64,000 nucleotides of DNA from NCBI RefSeq assembly GCF_900101875.1, contig NZ_FNAI01000007.1:62001-126000 (forward strand), read 5' to 3'. Positions 60,381-64,000 of this stretch are shown here, in pieces. The position numbers were made by a program, and so were the translations under genes. Within the stretch, counting starts at the first letter, position 1. Each line of letters opens with the position of its first letter. The notes beneath the pieces were generated by a model that did no database searches, was not told the DNA's origin, and worked only from the letters and a program-made list of their open reading frames with translations. This stretch comes from Mucilaginibacter pineti (GTDB lineage Bacteria > Bacteroidota > Bacteroidia > Sphingobacteriales > Sphingobacteriaceae).

Positions 60381-60809
60381 ATGGGGTTAAAAATTGCCAT
60401 TGGCGCAGATCATGCCGGCTTTGATTATAAACAGGCATTAACGGAGGTTTTATCATCGGTTGAGTTTAAAGATTTCGGCACTTATTCAAGTGCATCGGTC
60501 GATTATCCCGATTTTGCCCACCCCGTAGCTTCGGCAGTTGAAAGTGGCGATTTTGATTTTGGCATATTGGTTTGCGGCAGCGCAAACGGTGTGGCTATTA
60601 CAGCTAATAAGCATCAGGGCATCCGTGCTGCCATTTGCTGGAATGAGGAACTTGCCGTACTGGCCCGCAGTCATAACAATGCCAACATTGTTTGCATCCC
60701 TGCACGTTTTACCAGCATTGAAGAAGCCAAAAGTATAGTGACGGCTTTTTTAAAAACCGAATTTGAAGGCGGTCGCCATGCAACGCGTGTAGGAAAAATT
60801 TCTTGCTAA
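60381..60809 (+). CDS. rpiB: Ribose-5-phosphate isomerase B
   Basis: A 142-residue enzyme interconverting ribose-5-phosphate and ribulose-5-phosphate. It starts MGLKIAIGADHAGFDYK and has VCGSANGVAITANKHQGIR (active-site Cys and anion hole) and SHNNANIVCIPAR. Length and motifs are those of RpiB; allose-6-phosphate isomerase activity cannot be excluded. Confidence 0.92.
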   Translation: MGLKIAIGADHAGFDYKQALTEVLSSVEFKDFGTYSSASVDYPDFAHPVASAVESGDFDFGILVCGSANGVAITANKHQGIRAAICWNEELAVLARSHNNANIVCIPARFTSIEEAKSIVTAFLKTEFEGGRHATRVGKISC

Positions 60810-60892
60810 ATTGACTGGCTAACGATATAAAAGACAAATAAATAAGAGTTAAATCGTGTTGATTTAATCTCTACTAATTATCACCTCATCAC

Positions 60893-62449
60893 ATGAAAAA
60901 AATATCATTACTGGCATTTTCTACCGCCTTTGTATTAAACGTAAGCGCCCAACAAAATCCGGTTGCTATGAAATACGCTAAATTCATTACTGCCGACGAT
61001 GCTAAAAGACACCTGAGCATTTTGGCATCGGATGAGTTTGAAGGAAGGGAAACCGGCAAACCGGGCGCCGAAAAGGCCGCTAACTATATAGCTGCTGAAT
61101 TTAAAAAGCTGGGTTTGCAAGGCCCGGTAAAAGGATCGTACTTTTTAGATATTAATTTGGCTACAAGTGTTTTGAAATCGTCTTTCTCGGTAAATGGACA
61201 GGCTGCTTCAAAAGAAGAGGATTTTTATGCCTACAGTCCCGAAGCCGATAGGGAAATTACCGCTACTGAGGTAGTGTTTGTTGGTTATGGCACCGAGAGC
61301 GAAATTGCCAATACCGATTTGAATGGAAAAATATTGGTATGGATAAATGAAGATAAGGCCGCTGAAGGAAAGCCTGCTAACACCGGTTACCGAGCAACGG
61401 ATGCACGCGAGCGCATCTTGAAAAATTTAAAGAGTAAAAATCCTTCAATTATAATTGCCGTTAACCCGGAGATTGCTGGATTGTTAAAAAGGAATAAGGA
61501 CCGTCTTTCTGCTGGCCGTTTAGGGGTAAAACCCGAGGTTAAAGCAGGCGAAAAAAAGACCGGCGTTTTTTGGATAACCCCTACACTGGCAGATCAATTG
61601 GTTAAGTTGAGCGGGAAAACTTATGATGAGCTTAAATCAGCTGCAACAGCAGGTGTAGTACTTACACAAACAATAAAAGCGGCTGTTACGCTAAATTATA
61701 ATACCGAATATACTCCCGTTAAGGCCGTGGACGTATTAGGCTTTATGCCGGGCCGTGATCCTAAATTGAAAGATGAGGTGCTGGTTTTCTCCGCCCATTA
61801 CGATCATATTGGCTTGGTTACTAAACCAGGCGCTACAGATAAAGTAAACAACGGGGCCGATGATGATGGATCTGGAACTACAGGTATCCTTGAAATAGCC
61901 AGGGCTTTTTCGCAGGCAAAAAAAGATGGTCATGGTCCGCGTCGCAGTGTGTTGTTTTTAGGTAATGTGGGCGAAGAAAAAGGTTTGCTTGGATCTGAAT
62001 ATTATACCGACCATCCGGTTTTTCCGTTGGATAAAACCATTACCGATTTGAACATTGATATGATTGGTCGTGTGGGCGAAGAATACATTGGAAAGGCTGA
62101 TTCTGCGAACTATGTGTACGCCATAGGTTCGGCAATGTTAAGTAAGGAGTTGCATGAAATTGGCGAAAAGGCCAATAATACTTACACCAAGCTAAATCTT
62201 GACTACAAATACGATGATCCTGCCGATCCTAACCGGTTTTATTACCGCAGCGATCATTACAACTTTGCCAAACACGGTGTGCCTATTATTTTTTACTTCA
62301 ATGGTGTACATGCAGATTACCATCAACCCGGCGACGAGGTAAGTAAGATCAACTTTCCGTTGCTGGCTAAACGCGCACAGCTGGTGTTTTACACTGGCTG
62401 GGAACTGGCTAACCGCGATAAGCGTCCGGCGGTGGATGCTGTTAAGTAG
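60893..62449 (+). CDS. Exported M28 family zinc peptidase, second copy
   Basis: A 518-residue protein with a signal peptide (MKKISLLAFSTAFVLNVSAQ), a PA-type insert (residues about 120-260) and the M28 metal site: FSAHYDHIGL, NNGADDDGSGTTG, GNVGEEKGLLGSEYY and NIDMIGRVG, with SDHYNFAKHGVPIIF near the end. It is longer than the M28 protein at 22160-23455 and only distantly similar. Confidence 0.88.
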   Translation: MKKISLLAFSTAFVLNVSAQQNPVAMKYAKFITADDAKRHLSILASDEFEGRETGKPGAEKAANYIAAEFKKLGLQGPVKGSYFLDINLATSVLKSSFSVNGQAASKEEDFYAYSPEADREITATEVVFVGYGTESEIANTDLNGKILVWINEDKAAEGKPANTGYRATDARERILKNLKSKNPSIIIAVNPEIAGLLKRNKDRLSAGRLGVKPEVKAGEKKTGVFWITPTLADQLVKLSGKTYDELKSAATAGVVLTQTIKAAVTLNYNTEYTPVKAVDVLGFMPGRDPKLKDEVLVFSAHYDHIGLVTKPGATDKVNNGADDDGSGTTGILEIARAFSQAKKDGHGPRRSVLFLGNVGEEKGLLGSEYYTDHPVFPLDKTITDLNIDMIGRVGEEYIGKADSANYVYAIGSAMLSKELHEIGEKANNTYTKLNLDYKYDDPADPNRFYYRSDHYNFAKHGVPIIFYFNGVHADYHQPGDEVSKINFPLLAKRAQLVFYTGWELANRDKRPAVDAVK

Positions 62450-62473
62450 TTGAATAAGTTGCTCAGGAAATAC

Positions 62474-62507
62474 AAAAAAAGAGGCGCACACTTGCGCCTC
62501 TTTTTTT
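62474..62507 (+). terminator. Terminator after the M28 gene
   Basis: GAGGCGCA-CACT-TGCGCCTC with a seven-A run before and a seven-T run after. Confidence 0.92.
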
Positions 62508-62571
62508 GCTGTGTTTAAAACTTATTCAACGCAATAAGCCACTCACTTAATCAACCCACATAAAAAAATCC

Positions 62572-62579
62572 TAAATTCG
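62572..62579 (+). promoter_or_regulatory. -7-like box before lutB
   Basis: TAAATTCG, one base from the consensus TAnnTTTG, five bases before the ATG at 62585. Confidence 0.4.
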
Positions 62580-62584
62580 CAAAT

Positions 62585-63970
62585 ATGGGAAGCACTGCGG
62601 AAGAGTTTTTGATAGCCTCTGAAGAGAAAGCATTTGATGTGGATCACCGCCGTATTATCAATAATAATATTGATAAATACAGCACCTCTGTGGCCCGCGG
62701 ACTTTCGCGCATTACCAATCTCGATAACGCAAAACGCAAAGGCCATGTAATTAAGTGGAAGGTGATGGAAAACCTGGATAAATTTTTACCAGAGTTTGAA
62801 GCCAATTTTCAAAAGCGCGGCGGCAAGGTTATCTGGGCAAATGATGCCGAAGAAGCTAACCGCGAGATCCTGAACATAATTCAAAAAGCCAACGCAAAAA
62901 CGGTAGTAAAATCCAAATCGATGGTTACCGAGGAGATTCATTTAAATGAGTTTTTGCAAAGTAATCAGGTCGAATCGCTGGAAACCGATTTGGGCGAATA
63001 CATTGTTCAGTTGCTGGGCCAAAAGCCATACCATATTGTTACCCCTGCCATGCACCTCAGCAAAGAGGATATAGCCAAATTGTTCCACGAGCGGTTTGGT
63101 ACCCCTGCCGATGCTACGCCCGAACAACTTACCCAAAAAGCCCGTGAACTGCTGCGCGATAAATATTTAACAGCGGATGTGGGGATTACCGGAGCTAATT
63201 TTTTATTGGCAGATACCGGCAGTATAGCCATCAGCGAAAATGAGGGAAACGCGCGTTTATGCACTACCTTTCCTAAAATTCATATTGCTATTGTAGGTAT
63301 TGAAAAGATCATCCCGTCCATTGCCGATCTTGACCTGTTCTGGCCTATGCTGTCAACCCACGGTACGGGGCAAAATCTTACGGTATATAACACTATTTTA
63401 AGTGGTCCGCGCCAGCCCGATGAAACAGACGGACCGGATGAAATGTATGTGATCCTGCTTGATAACGGCCGCACCAATCTGCTTGCGCAAAAGGATCAAA
63501 GGCAGGGGCTATATTGCATCCGCTGCGGGGCCTGCCTTAATGTATGCCCGGTTTATAAAAACATTGGTGGTCATGCTTATAACACCACTTATAGCGGCCC
63601 CATTGGTTCTATAATTACACCCCACACCAAGGGGATGGATGAATTTAAACACCTGAGCTATGCATCCAGTTTATGCGGCAGGTGTACGGAAGTTTGCCCG
63701 GTAAAAATAGATATCCATAAAATGCTGCTCCTTAACCGTCGTGATTCCGTGACAGAACACTTGGTGACTACTAAAGAGCGCTGGGGGTGGGCTATCTGGA
63801 AAAAAGGAATGTTGAAACGCAGCTTCGCTGATTTTTTTGGTGGCAAAATGAAAAACTTCCTGCTGCGTACCTTCTTTAAAAGTACCTGGGGTCATTTAAA
63901 AGATATGCCTACCGTTGCCGATAAATCATTCAGCAAACAATGGCAGGAAAGAAATAAAACCGAAGAATAA
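62585..63970 (+). CDS. lutB: Lactate utilisation iron-sulfur protein LutB
   Basis: A 461-residue protein with the LUD domain in the N-terminal two thirds (KTVVKSKSMVTEEIHLNEFL, GITGANFLLADTGSIAISEN) and two 4Fe-4S clusters near residues 312 (CIRCGACLNVCPV) and 363 (CGRCTEVCPVKID). With LutA and LutC it oxidises L-lactate. The next gene begins ten bases later; if it is lutC or lutA the operon continues past the window. Confidence 0.9.
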   Translation: MGSTAEEFLIASEEKAFDVDHRRIINNNIDKYSTSVARGLSRITNLDNAKRKGHVIKWKVMENLDKFLPEFEANFQKRGGKVIWANDAEEANREILNIIQKANAKTVVKSKSMVTEEIHLNEFLQSNQVESLETDLGEYIVQLLGQKPYHIVTPAMHLSKEDIAKLFHERFGTPADATPEQLTQKARELLRDKYLTADVGITGANFLLADTGSIAISENEGNARLCTTFPKIHIAIVGIEKIIPSIADLDLFWPMLSTHGTGQNLTVYNTILSGPRQPDETDGPDEMYVILLDNGRTNLLAQKDQRQGLYCIRCGACLNVCPVYKNIGGHAYNTTYSGPIGSIITPHTKGMDEFKHLSYASSLCGRCTEVCPVKIDIHKMLLLNRRDSVTEHLVTTKERWGWAIWKKGMLKRSFADFFGGKMKNFLLRTFFKSTWGHLKDMPTVADKSFSKQWQERNKTEE

Positions 63971-63980
63971 CCAACCCTTC

Positions 63981-64000
63981 ATGCGAAAAATTATTTTAAA
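63981..64000 (+). CDS. Start of the next gene, cut by the window edge
   Basis: An ATG ten bases after the lutB stop opens MRKIIL and then the window ends. Close spacing suggests it belongs to the lutB operon. Nothing more can be said. Confidence 0.35.

Noticed and set aside
63981..64000. Naming the next gene as lutC
   Set aside because: Only six codons are visible; they do not identify a family.

Overview
This 64 kb window comes from a Bacteroidota chromosome, most likely the family Sphingobacteriaceae and close to Mucilaginibacter or Pedobacter (inferred from gene content and sequence style; no search was run). Supporting signs are the repeated -7 promoter box TAnnTTTG, the lack of clear Shine-Dalgarno sequences, a TonB/SusC-style siderophore receptor, DUF4270, DUF2911, DUF4920, an AURKAIP1/COX24-like micro-protein, and many intergenic inverted repeats. 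It reads as ordinary chromosome: no insertion sequence with a transposase, no phage, no CRISPR array and no tRNA or rRNA was seen.

Layout. 1-5,000: 3' end of a gapN-type aldehyde dehydrogenase, a two-gene membrane/WG-repeat operon, and a peroxiredoxin/AhpD pair. 5,000-9,900: an autoregulated tetR-tolC-emrA-emrB type efflux operon. 10,000-15,700: a large PIG-L deacetylase, then a translationally coupled set of two tiny membrane proteins and a sodium:solute symporter, and a DUF2911 protein. 16,000-22,000: an rRNA methyltransferase, a DUF559 endonuclease gene enclosed by 40-bp terminal inverted repeats, terC, an ECF sigma/anti-sigma/adhesin-like operon and a NadR-like kinase. 22,100-29,800: four exported hydrolases (M28, M61, serine beta-lactamase-like, S9). 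29,800-37,700: ssb, mutY, HU, a TPR protein, a 29-residue ribosomal-type protein, rng, csaA-like, tadA-like, sod and a PaaE-like reductase. 37,800-44,200: PepSY reductase plus TonB siderophore receptor with a bracketed promoter, then divergent oxyR/katA. 44,200-52,500: glmS, DUF4270, a truncated starch-synthase-like protein, panC, panD and a tandem duplication of a TonB-C-terminal protein. 52,700-64,000: carB with a structured leader, an ACP-like membrane protein, DUF4920, an NHL protein, radA, rpiB, a second M28 peptidase and lutB.

How it works together. Oxidative-stress defence is prominent (ahpC/ahpD, sod, oxyR-katA), with iron handling beside it. Core information processing (ssb, mutY, HU, rng, radA, rRNA and tRNA modification) and cofactor/nucleotide synthesis (panC, panD, carB, glmS, rpiB) fill much of the rest. 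The most unusual material lies between genes: at least eight families of inverted repeats, two copies of a probable structured RNA whose closing helix covaries, a 59-bp inverted repeat whose inner hairpins covary, a possible pseudoknot at the carB 5' end, and the DUF559 cassette.
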